Part shown: positions 46,251-54,571 of the stretch, piece after piece
Position numbering within the stretch: position 1 is the first letter of the stretch
Layout of the letters: each line of letters starts with the position of its first letter
Notes under the pieces: generated by a model
Seen by the model: only the letters and a program-made list of their open reading frames with translations
Told to the model about the DNA's origin: nothing
Databases searched by the model: none
Made by a program: the position numbers and the translations under genes
Assembly: GCF_900129585.1 (NCBI RefSeq)
Contig: NZ_FQWF01000011.1
Coordinates: 1-64,000 of the forward strand
Origin: Flavobacterium micromati
GTDB taxonomy: Bacteria > Bacteroidota > Bacteroidia > Flavobacteriales > Flavobacteriaceae
DNA: 64,000 bases
Direction of reading: 5' to 3'

Positions 46251-46330
46251 GGAGCTATTTCCCGCTATCCATTACAATCTTATTGTTTTTAAAAACAAAA
46301 ACAATAAGGATTTCCACTTTAATCGGGGCT
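46251..46330. repeat. Interspersed hairpin repeat (GGAGCTATTTCCCGC...CGGGGCT)
   Basis: It begins GGAGCTATTTCCCGCTATCC and ends ACTTTAATCGGGGCT, with a perfect 12-bp hairpin CTTATTGTTTTT / AAAAACAATAAG (46279-46290 and 46297-46308) in the middle. A degenerate relative is at 26720-26788. From memory, elements with this head and tail are scattered in Flavobacterium genomes. The IS110 element begins near its right end. Confidence 0.6.
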
Positions 46331-46395
46331 CATATCTTTGACATAGTTTAAAATGGTATGAAAATGTATCTTTGATATACAACAATTAATAGGCA

Positions 46396-46476
46396 AAACG
46401 AAATGGCCAAATTCTGTCGGGGCGAAATACATCAGTAGATGATATTGTACACAATAGGTTAATCCATTTCGTTTTT
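46396..46476 (+). ncRNA. Candidate IS110 guide RNA core (structured left end)
   Basis: Perfect 12-bp arms AAAACGAAATGG (46396-46407) and CCATTTCGTTTT (46465-46476) enclose a 57-nt loop containing GTCGGGGCGAAATACATC and a small TTGTACACAA palindrome. Its position, 115 bp before the transposase start, matches the non-coding left end from which IS110 guide RNAs are made. The hairpin could equally be a terminator or an end structure; guide function is inference. Confidence 0.45.
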
Positions 46477-46591
46477 ATTACATTTCGAGTCACAATAGTA
46501 CTTAAAGACCAATTTATTAATTTGGATCTTGTATAAAAAATGATCAAAGATTGATGTGATATTTTGTTTATTGATACTAAATCAAAGCGTT

Positions 46592-47752
46592 ATGAACTTA
46601 AAGTATTCGGTTGGATTAGATGTTTCAAGCAAAAAAATTAATGCTTGTATGAGTGTTATTGATGAAAAGCAAAAGGTAGTTGTAAAATCAAGTACCATAA
46701 TTTGTAACACATTAAAAGGTTTTGCAACCTTGGAAGAGTGGATTATAAAGCAAAAAAAGGAAGCTATTCCAGTAGTTGTTTGTATGGAAGCCACAGGAAT
46801 TTATCACGAGAATTGTGCGTATTATTTGCATGGAAAAGATTTTAATGTTTCTATAATTTTGCCTAACAAGGCAAAGAAGTACTTGGAAGCTATCGGATTA
46901 AAGTCCAAGAATGACAGCATTGATGCCAAAGGTTTGTCTCAAATGGGAGCTGAACAATGTTTGGAGTTTTGGGAACCAATGGGAACATTTTTTTATGAAT
47001 TGCGATTGCTAACTCGACAACATCAAAATGTCACAGAACTCAAAACAGTGTTAAAGAATCAATTAAGTGCTTTGAGTTATGCAATGCATCATTTAGACGC
47101 CGTAAATAATCAGTTAGAGCAGACCATAATTTTATTTGAAACGCAACTTAAAGAGCTAGATAAAGAAATAAAAGCACATTTGAAATCGAATAACGAGGTT
47201 CATGAAAAGGCTGAAAACATATTAAAAATGAAAGGATTAGGTATTTTGACATTGAGTACTGTTCTGGCAGAAACGAACGGATTTACCTTGTTTAATAACT
47301 ATAAACAATTGGTGTCTTATGCAGGTTACGATGTTGTAGAAGCACAATCAGGAACACGTGTTGGTAAAACAAAAATATCAAAGCGAGGAAACTCACGAAT
47401 AAGACGTGCCTTGCACATGCCATCTTTGGTAGTTATTCAATGCAAAGTCAAACCATTTAAAGACCTATACGATAGAACTTATGAAAAACATGCAATAAAA
47501 ATGAAAAGTTACGTTGCAGTTCAAAAGAAACTTCTAATAATGATTTATCATTTATGGAATAAAAATGAAGTTTACGACGCAAATTATCAATTAAATATCC
47601 AAGAAGAGGAGCAAAAGTTTTCTCTCGGGCAATTGGCTTCGGAGAAGACACAATTGCAAAAAAATAGCCCCAATTTAGAAATTGAGGCTACACAAGGTAA
47701 ACATCCAGTGAATTATCGCAAGAAGCTTCCTCTCGGTGCTGCAAATATATAA
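46592..47752 (+). CDS. IS110-family transposase
   Basis: The protein is 386 aa from ATG 46592. The N-terminal DEDD RuvC-like domain has Asp10 in VGLDVSS, Glu66 in CMEATGIY, and Asp108 and Asp111 in KNDSIDAKGL. The C-terminal Transposase_20 domain has KGLGILTLSTVLAETNGF and the region SGTRVGKTKISKRGNSRIRRAL (in pieces), with a likely catalytic Ser at 253. The reading frame is complete with no disruption, so the copy may be active. Known IS110 recombinases use a guide RNA encoded in the adjacent non-coding end. Confidence 0.94.
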   Translation: MNLKYSVGLDVSSKKINACMSVIDEKQKVVVKSSTIICNTLKGFATLEEWIIKQKKEAIPVVVCMEATGIYHENCAYYLHGKDFNVSIILPNKAKKYLEAIGLKSKNDSIDAKGLSQMGAEQCLEFWEPMGTFFYELRLLTRQHQNVTELKTVLKNQLSALSYAMHHLDAVNNQLEQTIILFETQLKELDKEIKAHLKSNNEVHEKAENILKMKGLGILTLSTVLAETNGFTLFNNYKQLVSYAGYDVVEAQSGTRVGKTKISKRGNSRIRRALHMPSLVVIQCKVKPFKDLYDRTYEKHAIKMKSYVAVQKKLLIMIYHLWNKNEVYDANYQLNIQEEEQKFSLGQLASEKTQLQKNSPNLEIEATQGKHPVNYRKKLPLGAANI

Positions 47753-47844
47753 AAATTCACAAAAATAAATTAGGTATTAAAGATAGTACCTATGATGTAT
47801 TGGAATTGCGGTCTTTTAACATTAATTTAAAACTGAAAAACACT

Positions 47845-48366
47845 TCCTCAAAGTTAGAAACTTTGCGGAGAGGTATAATTAAGACAAACTACTCCAATTG
47901 TCACGCTGGAAGCGTCCCAACAAACGAGCGCAATTTAATGTGGAGTTTTGAGAATGGATAGTTTAATACAATCAGTAAAAAACTAAAATTCACATCCTGA
48001 AAGTTAGAAACTTTGCGGAGCGGAGTTGTTCTCAATGCGCTTTATGGCATTTGTCACGCTGGAAGCGTCCCAACAAACAAGTGCAATTTAATGTGGAGTT
48101 TTGAGAATAGATAGTTTAATACAATCAGTTAAAAACTGAAACACATCCTCAAAATTAAAAACTTTACGGGGCGTGTCCATTTGTCACGCTGGAAGCGTCT
48201 CAATAAGCGGGCGCAATTTAATTGGTGTTTTTTAGCGAGGTAAGTTCATTGCCATCAGTAAAAAACTGAAAATCACATCCTCAAAGTTGGAAACTTTGCG
48301 GAGCGTTTCCAATTGTTACGCTGGAAGCGTCCCACATCCTCTAAGTTAGAATCTTTGCGGCGCAGG
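47845..48366. repeat. Five-copy array of two alternating palindromes
   Basis: Hairpin A, CTCAAAGTTAGAAACTTTGC plus GGAG, starts near 47845, 47995, 48146, 48278 and 48337, at spacings of 150, 151, 132 and 59. Hairpin B, TGTCACGCTGGAAGCGTCCC, occurs four times (near 47899, 48051, 48182 and 48314). A third piece, CAGTAAAAAACTG, separates the units. It resembles mosaic arrays of REP-like elements. It lies directly downstream of the IS110 element and ends just before the alcohol dehydrogenase gene. Confidence 0.85.
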
Positions 48367-48455
48367 GACACTAGGGTCAGCATTTTTAAATCATCAACTT
48401 TTAATTTGTTTATTTTATTATTTTACCAAATCATTTCGTTAACTGATTGGCAAAA

Positions 48456-49637
48456 TTAAATTGTTGCAGCGTCAATTACATAACGGTAGCGTGCTTCTTT
48501 ATTCACTACCTTTTCCCACGCTTCATTGATTTTTTCAGCTTTAATTATTTGTATTTGCGGATAAATTTTATTTTTCGCACAATAATCTATTACCTCTTGT
48601 GTTTCAGGAATACCGCCGATTAGCGAACCATTAAAATTGACACGATTTGATATCATGTCAAATGTGTTAATCGTTAGTTCTCCATTTATTGGTATTCCAA
48701 CTTGGGTAAAAGAACCATTAGGTTTTACACAAGAAAGATAACTTGACACATCATAAGCATAAGGAATTGTAGAAATCATGTAATCCATTTTCCCGAACCA
48801 CGGCTTTAATTTTTCTGATGAATCGACAACAATTACCTCTTTAGCACCAAATCCTTTACTATCGTTTACTTTTGAAGGCGAAGTTGTAAAGGCATAAACT
48901 TCTGCACCTTTTGAAACTGCCAATTTAATAGCCAAATGCCCCAAGCCACCAATACCAACTACGCCAACTTTATCGCCCTTTTTTACTTTTATTTTCATCA
49001 TTGGCGAATACGTAGTTATACCAGCACAAAGTAAAGGGGCAGCAAATTGCAAGTCCATATTTGATGGGATTTTAATGGCAAAATGCTCCGTTACTACGAT
49101 ATTGTTAGCATATCCTCCCTGCGTAATTCCTGTTGGGGATGATTTTTCGGGTGCGCCGTAAGTGCCAACCATTCCGGTGGTTTCGCAATGATTTTCATCA
49201 CCGTTTTTACAACTATCGCATTTCATACAACTGTTGACCATGCATCCAACGCCTGCTTTATCGCCAACTTTGAACTTGCTAACATTTTTACCAACAGCGG
49301 TCACAATACCTGCAATTTCGTGACCCGGAATTTGTGGATATTGCTGTTTTGTCCAATGCCCTTTTATTGTGTGTATATCAGAATGGCAAATTCCTGAAAA
49401 CTTAATTTCAATTAAGAGATCATGGTCGCCAACAGGTCTGCGTTCAAAATTCCACAAAACTAATTTTCCTTTCTCGTCTTTTCCTGCATATCCTTTTGAT
49501 GGAATATTATTGCTCATGCCATTTGTATTTTGAGTAGCAAATAAGTAATTTGGGTTTAAGAGCATCAATCCAACACCACTGATTGCTGTTTGATGAATAA
49601 ATTTTCTTCGAGATTGTGAGTTGTCATATTTTTTCAT
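48456..49637 (-). CDS. Zinc alcohol dehydrogenase with Tat signal peptide
   Basis: The protein is 393 aa. Residues 1-38 form a twin-arginine signal (SRRKFI at 9-14, then a hydrophobic stretch GVGLMLLNPNYLFA), followed by a medium-chain dehydrogenase: CHSDIHTIKG catalytic-zinc site, PGHEIAGIV, structural zinc CMKCDSCKNGDENHC, and nucleotide fold VGVVGIGGLGHLAIKLA. It resembles the YahK/AdhC cinnamyl-alcohol dehydrogenase group, which is normally cytoplasmic. A Tat export signal on a NAD(P)-dependent enzyme is unusual. The palindrome array lies just beyond its 3' end. Confidence 0.88.
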   Translation of the reverse strand: MKKYDNSQSRRKFIHQTAISGVGLMLLNPNYLFATQNTNGMSNNIPSKGYAGKDEKGKLVLWNFERRPVGDHDLLIEIKFSGICHSDIHTIKGHWTKQQYPQIPGHEIAGIVTAVGKNVSKFKVGDKAGVGCMVNSCMKCDSCKNGDENHCETTGMVGTYGAPEKSSPTGITQGGYANNIVVTEHFAIKIPSNMDLQFAAPLLCAGITTYSPMMKIKVKKGDKVGVVGIGGLGHLAIKLAVSKGAEVYAFTTSPSKVNDSKGFGAKEVIVVDSSEKLKPWFGKMDYMISTIPYAYDVSSYLSCVKPNGSFTQVGIPINGELTINTFDMISNRVNFNGSLIGGIPETQEVIDYCAKNKIYPQIQIIKAEKINEAWEKVVNKEARYRYVIDAATI

Positions 49638-50528
49638 AATTTTTTTTGATTAATTATTAATAACTATACGCTTGCAATTACTCTTGCTGTAACGACTTTG
49701 TTGTTAAAATTTTTAATTTTGAATGAATCTGAGCAAATACTAAAAAATAAATGTAATATCAATACAATAGAAGTGAAGTTTGACAAAATTAGCTACCATA
49801 ATCTATGTACACTTGCATAATTTTAATGATAAGTTACAAGATTCACACATTGTATTTAAAGTAGGAAATATGACAATAAATAAGGTTTGGTAAAATACGA
49901 GGTTTGCAGAATTGCACTAAGTGTTGATTTAATTTTACTTGTGTAATGTATTGTTTGGACGGACAATCCATTAATAGATTTTTATTTTTTTGATTGAATT
50001 ATGGTTATGGTATTTAAAACTGATGTCTAATAAAAAAAAAGACAAATACTTTTTGAATTATTGATTAAACACTACTTGAAAGTCCGTATAAATTTTGATA
50101 TAAACGATCGTAATATAATTCTAATAACCAAATTAGAAGACATTTAAGCAGATGTAGTAATATAGAAACATAAGAAAGAAAACTTTATTAAAACTATTAA
50201 AACTAGATTACTTCTTGAAATCATTACCAATTTTGATGAAGATTTAAGATTATTAAAAGAATTTCCTTGTAAATCGAAATTAGAGGTATAAGTTGCCTTT
50301 TTTTGTTACAAACACATGTAAAAAATTTAAAAATAACTCCTACGAAGAAAAAAATTTAAACTCAAATCTGCGTTCCAAACCGCAGCAAATTATGTTTATT
50401 CACTAAATAATTTTGCACTTACCAACTTAATATTATTTAAAAAAATTAAATAAATTCCTATATTGGGGAGCAATAAACAGATCTTTGCTGGTAAACTAAT
50501 TCTCGTAAGAAATAAATTCCCAAAAAAA
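49638..50528. other. Gene-poor spacer with a possible coding remnant
   Basis: About 890 bp without a supported gene. On the plus strand 50016-50291 keeps coding-like pieces in one frame broken by stops: FELLIKHYLKVRINFDINDR, IILITKLEDI, NFIKTIKTRLLLEIITNF and DEDLRLLKEFPCKSKLEV. I cannot name a parent. The rest is AT-rich. Confidence 0.35.
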
Positions 50529-51446
50529 ATGACAACTTTAAAAATTGCTTTAGATTGGACTCCAAATATAAATCACATAGGTATATTAATAGCCAAAGAA
50601 CTTGGAATGTATCAACAATACGGTATCGACCTTACAATTATAAGCCCACTGACAGATAATTATGAAGTTACTCCAGGTAAAAAATTAGAGTCTGATTTAG
50701 CCGACTTTGTACTAGCTCCTTTTGAAACCGTAATAAGTCTTAATAATAAGGAAAATGAAGTTGACGCAATTGCGGTTTTTGCAATTTTGCAGGAAGATAT
50801 TAGCAGTATTGCATCTCTTCAATCAACTGCATTGGCGAATCCTAAAGCATTGGATGGAAAAACGTACGCATCCTACAAAGCACGATATGAAGATAAAATA
50901 GTAAAAGAACTTGTTATAAATGATGGTGGAGAAGGGATTTTCAAGATTGTCTATCCAGACAAATTAGGGATTTGGAATACATTATTAGATGGAACTGCTG
51001 ATGCAACTTGGATATTTAATAACTGGGAAGGTATAGAAGCGGAGAGTAAAAACATTGCACTAAATAAATGGTCTTTAAATGACTACGCTATTCCTTACGG
51101 CTACTCGCCAGTTATAATTACGAAACGAAAAAATTTAAAAAATAATCTCGCACTCTATTCTAATTTTATTAAAGCGACTCGCAACGGTTATTTGTTCGCA
51201 ACGGAAAATAAATCTGTATCAATTGAAATTTTGAGAAGCTATTTAACCGCTTATGACAAAGAAAATATGAACCTTGAAAAAGCACTCGACGCAACGATTA
51301 CTTATTTTGGAGATCATAACAATTGCGGTAGAATGAATCAAGAAAGAGTTGACACATTTTTAAATTGGCTAGTAGAAAATAATTTAGAAAAACCTAAAAT
51401 TAAAAATCAGCAGTTATTCACGAATGAGCTGCTGAATTTAATTTGA
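50529..51446 (+). CDS. NMT1/THI5-like substrate-binding protein without signal peptide
   Basis: The protein is 305 aa from ATG 50529; an ATT/GTG-like longer frame from 50463 is possible but reads through AT-rich leader. It begins at once with the periplasmic-binding-protein fold of the NMT1/THI5 family: IALDWTPNINHIGILIAKELGMYQQYGIDL. ADFVLAPFETVISL and GTADATWIFNNWEGIEAE match the ligand-cleft segments. Most bacterial relatives are exported binding proteins of ABC importers; this one has no signal peptide and no transporter genes beside it. The substrate could be a thiamine-precursor pyrimidine by family resemblance only. Confidence 0.8.
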   Translation: MTTLKIALDWTPNINHIGILIAKELGMYQQYGIDLTIISPLTDNYEVTPGKKLESDLADFVLAPFETVISLNNKENEVDAIAVFAILQEDISSIASLQSTALANPKALDGKTYASYKARYEDKIVKELVINDGGEGIFKIVYPDKLGIWNTLLDGTADATWIFNNWEGIEAESKNIALNKWSLNDYAIPYGYSPVIITKRKNLKNNLALYSNFIKATRNGYLFATENKSVSIEILRSYLTAYDKENMNLEKALDATITYFGDHNNCGRMNQERVDTFLNWLVENNLEKPKIKNQQLFTNELLNLI

Positions 51447-51520
51447 GGGAAAATAAAAAAGGTGCTGAATGGTTTATAAAAAGTTCTAACTCTCAGCCCG
51501 CCTGAATTGAGTTACACGCT

Positions 51521-51817
51521 TTAATTATTATTATTTTTTTTTAATAAGTTCATTTTACTATTTGCGATAGAATCAATTTTTGAAGTCGATTTAGTAATCA
51601 ATGAGTCGAGTTTTTTTACCCTAGCACCTTCTTTATTGATGATGGAGTCGAGTGAATTTACTTTCTTTAACTCTTTATTTACCAGCGAATCTAGCTTTTC
51701 CGTCTTAGCATTTAACTGATTAATTTTTTCTTCAGCTTGTTTGGAAATATCACCGCATGAAATAAGTACACCAGTAAACGTAATTAGAACAAAGCTACTG
51801 TAAAAATGGTTTTTCAT
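51521..51817 (-). CDS. Putative small lipoprotein with coiled-coil heptads
   Basis: The protein is 98 aa. A signal peptide ending in the lipobox LISC (Cys21) is followed by an all-helical body with repeats of a LDSLxxKExxKVxxLDS type (KLDSLVNKELKKVNSLDSI, KKLDSLITKSTSKIDSI), as in Lpp-like or tail-spacer coiled coils. It ends in an Asn-rich tail. It should be anchored in the outer or inner membrane facing the periplasm. Role unknown. It lies between the THI5-like gene and the MMPL exporter. Confidence 0.75.
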   Translation of the reverse strand: MKNHFYSSFVLITFTGVLISCGDISKQAEEKINQLNAKTEKLDSLVNKELKKVNSLDSIINKEGARVKKLDSLITKSTSKIDSIANSKMNLLKKNNNN

Positions 51818-51955
51818 TACTAAATTATATTAGATTAAAAATTAGAATTATTTGCTAAATAAACGATATTCTTCTTTTAATTATGCGAGGGTTAAAGTAC
51901 AACATTAGGTTGAATAATAGGAGTTAATTTTGTAATGTAAAAGCAAAAACCTCAC

Positions 51956-54373
51956 TTATTTATTTTTCTCTAAATCATCAATTTCTTCATCGCTTGGTTC
52001 AATAATATCAATTATAGGTTCGATAAAATCTTGTTTATTGGCCAGCTTTTTGTTTAAAGTTAATACTAAAGACGGAAGTAACATTAAATTAGACAACATA
52101 CCAAAAGCCAATGTAATTGCAATTAATCCTCCCAAAGCAATCGTTCCGCCAAAATCTGATAACATAAATACAGAGAAACCGACAAATAATACTACTGAGG
52201 TATAAAACATACTTATACCAGATTCCCTTATTGTAGCAAAAACAGATTTTTTAATCTTCCAATTGTTATGTTTTAATTCCTGACGGTATTGAGCAAGAAA
52301 ATGAATGGTGTCATCTACCGAAAGTCCAAATGCGATGCTAAATACTAAAATGGTAGACGGCTTTAACGGAATTCCAAAATATCCCATTAATCCAGCAGTA
52401 ATAACCAGCGGTAACAAATTTGGAATCAATGAAACGACAACCATTTTAAAAGAGCGAAACATGAAAACCATTAATAGTGAAATTAATAGTACCGCGAAGA
52501 GTAAGGAGCTAACTAAATTGTCAAGTAAGTATTGTGTGCCTTTTTCAAATACTAAGGCCTTGCCCGTCATAATTACTGTGTATCGGTCTTTTGGAAATAC
52601 TTCATTGGCTTTCGCCCAAAGTTTATCTTCAATTTTAGCCATGTTCCCAGTGCCTATATCTCGCATAAAAGTTGTAATTCTTGCGACTTGCCCTGTGCTA
52701 TCAACGTAACTTTTCATCAAATTTTCGTTGTTTTTCGCAGCCACATTTTTAGCATATCCCAAAATAAAACTTTGCTCTTGCGACGTAGGTAAGTCATAAT
52801 ATGCAGGATTTCCATTGTAGTAAGCCTGTTTGGAATATTTCACAAGATTTAAGATCGAAATAGGTTTAGAAAGTTCTGGAATATCTTCTATAGTTTGTTG
52901 GAGTTCATCCATATTTGATAAAGTAGATAGTTTCATGACACCTTTCTTTCTTTTGGTGTCTACCGTAATTTCAAGAGGCATAATTCCTTCAAATTCTTTT
53001 TCGAAAAAGAGTATGTCTTTATAAAAACTAGTGTTCTTTGGCATGTCCTCAATCAAACTTCCAGATGTTTTGATCTTCAATGCGCCCATAATACTCACCA
53101 AAAATAAAATTAGAGTTACAATATAAACATAACGTCTGTTGTGTTTTACTGTTTTTTCGATCCACTTGATAAAAACTCTGGTGTAATTTCGGTTTAAATG
53201 TTCTAGATGTTTTTGCTTTGGGACGGGTTGAAAGCTGTAATAGATAGGAATTACAATTAAACATAAAAAGAAAAGCGAAACGATACTCAGCGAAGATATG
53301 ATTCCAAACTCCTTTAATAACTGACTACTAGTAATAATAAAAGTAGCAAATCCAGCCGCTGTGGTTAAATTTGTCATTAGTGTTGCCGTTCCCACTTTAG
53401 TAATTACGCGCTGTAATGCCTTAGCTTTATTCCCATGAGCGCTGTATTCTTGCTGATATTTATTAGTTAGGAAAATACAGTTGGGAATCCCAATTACTAT
53501 AACTAGCGTTGGCACTAATGCCGTTAGCACAGTAATATGATAATTAAATAATCCCAATAATCCAAAAGTCCACATCACTCCAATAATCACAATCAAAATT
53601 GCAATTAATGTTGCTCTAAAAGAACGGAAGAAAAAGAAAAATATAAGTGAGGTAAGTAATAACGATGCACCAATAAACAAACTGATTTCGCTTAAAATGC
53701 TCATTGCATTCAGAGTACGAATGTATGGCATTCCAGAAACACGCAAATCAATACCAGTTTCTTGCTCAAATGTGTTTATCTTGGGGATGAAATCATTAAC
53801 AATATAATCTTTTCGCCTTGCGGTATTAACAATTTTTTTGTCCAAGTAAATAGCTGAGCGGATGCTTCCACTTTTTTTATTAAAAAGCAGACCTTCATAA
53901 AATGGCATATTTTCAAACAAATCTTTTTTGATACTGTTCAAATACTGCTTACTGCTTGTTTTATTACTATTTACAAATGGAACAAGTTCAAAACGTTCTA
54001 AACTATCATTTTTTTGAAGCTGCTTTAGATCATTTATAGAAACAACTAAGTCAACTTCTTGCTGGGCTTTAATATCTGTCATTAATTTGTTCCAAGCAGC
54101 AAAGGCTTTTGGTGTGAAAAAAGCATCATCTTTTACACCAACAACAATTAAATTTCCTTCTTCTCCAAATTTCTCTAAAAAAGTTTTATAATCACTATTA
54201 ACAACATTATCATCAGGTAATAAATTAGCCTCGGTAAATGAAAACTGTATATTTTTCCATTGTAGGGCTAAGAGAACTGTGATAACAGCGATAATGGACA
54301 ACATTAAAATTCTATTTCTGAGGACTATTCGAGCTATTAGCTCCCAAAACCCTACACTAAACCACTTAATCAT
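51956..54373 (-). CDS. RND-superfamily (MMPL) exporter
   Basis: The protein is 805 aa with about 12 transmembrane helices in two halves: N-terminal helix near residue 22, cluster 225-400, a helix near 415-435 and cluster 630-790. Large periplasmic domains lie between. The internal repeat is visible as GTATLMTNLTTAAGFATF in the first half against SIAFGLSVDDTIHFLAQYRQ and GISMFYTSVVLFVGFSVF in the second. This two-half form resembles HpnN/MmpL-type lipid or hydrophobic-compound exporters. The N-terminal region keeps the ANLLPDDN motif. No adaptor gene is adjacent. A TACCTTTG promoter box lies upstream. Confidence 0.88.
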   Translation of the reverse strand: MIKWFSVGFWELIARIVLRNRILMLSIIAVITVLLALQWKNIQFSFTEANLLPDDNVVNSDYKTFLEKFGEEGNLIVVGVKDDAFFTPKAFAAWNKLMTDIKAQQEVDLVVSINDLKQLQKNDSLERFELVPFVNSNKTSSKQYLNSIKKDLFENMPFYEGLLFNKKSGSIRSAIYLDKKIVNTARRKDYIVNDFIPKINTFEQETGIDLRVSGMPYIRTLNAMSILSEISLFIGASLLLTSLIFFFFFRSFRATLIAILIVIIGVMWTFGLLGLFNYHITVLTALVPTLVIVIGIPNCIFLTNKYQQEYSAHGNKAKALQRVITKVGTATLMTNLTTAAGFATFIITSSQLLKEFGIISSLSIVSLFFLCLIVIPIYYSFQPVPKQKHLEHLNRNYTRVFIKWIEKTVKHNRRYVYIVTLILFLVSIMGALKIKTSGSLIEDMPKNTSFYKDILFFEKEFEGIMPLEITVDTKRKKGVMKLSTLSNMDELQQTIEDIPELSKPISILNLVKYSKQAYYNGNPAYYDLPTSQEQSFILGYAKNVAAKNNENLMKSYVDSTGQVARITTFMRDIGTGNMAKIEDKLWAKANEVFPKDRYTVIMTGKALVFEKGTQYLLDNLVSSLLFAVLLISLLMVFMFRSFKMVVVSLIPNLLPLVITAGLMGYFGIPLKPSTILVFSIAFGLSVDDTIHFLAQYRQELKHNNWKIKKSVFATIRESGISMFYTSVVLFVGFSVFMLSDFGGTIALGGLIAITLAFGMLSNLMLLPSLVLTLNKKLANKQDFIEPIIDIIEPSDEEIDDLEKNK

Positions 54374-54392
54374 AATTCCTATTTATCGGGTG

Positions 54393-54400
54393 CAAAGGTA
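54393..54400 (-). promoter_or_regulatory. -7 promoter box of the MMPL gene
   Basis: The minus strand reads TACCTTTG, exact TAnnTTTG, 19 bp before the start codon. A TTTG-like -33 is not obvious. Confidence 0.55.
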
Positions 54401-54571
54401 GTTAAAACCACTATAAATCATCGGTTTTAAGGTAAAGTTTTTGTTGTCTTACAGTTGCATTTAAGGGAGCTTTTATTTTGCAATAAAATAATTTTGTGGG
54501 ATATAAATTATACATCTGAATTCCTCATCTTTGTTTTTTGAGAATGGCGCCTAAATACATAGAATTAGTAT

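Larger units (their letters stand above)
46331..47820 (+). mobile_element. IS110-family insertion sequence (ends approximate)
   Basis: It contains an intact DEDD transposase (46592-47752) preceded by about 260 bp of structured non-coding DNA, the arrangement of IS110 elements whose left end encodes a guide (bridge/seeker) RNA. No terminal inverted repeats are visible, as expected for IS110. The left boundary is placed where the interspersed repeat ends and the right boundary just before the palindromic array. Both are estimates. Confidence 0.65.

Noticed and set aside
46396..46476. Simple factor-independent terminator for an upstream gene
   Set aside because: The nearest upstream gene (asnS) is on the other strand and runs away from it, so there is no transcript to terminate, although a terminator-like fold cannot be excluded.
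47845..48366. CRISPR array
   Set aside because: The repeated units are palindromes with period 150, 151, 132 and 59 bp, and the spacers are themselves similar. No uniform short repeat-spacer pattern and no cas genes.
52305..53024. Plus-strand frames inside the MMPL gene
   Set aside because: Antisense shadows of a conserved membrane protein.
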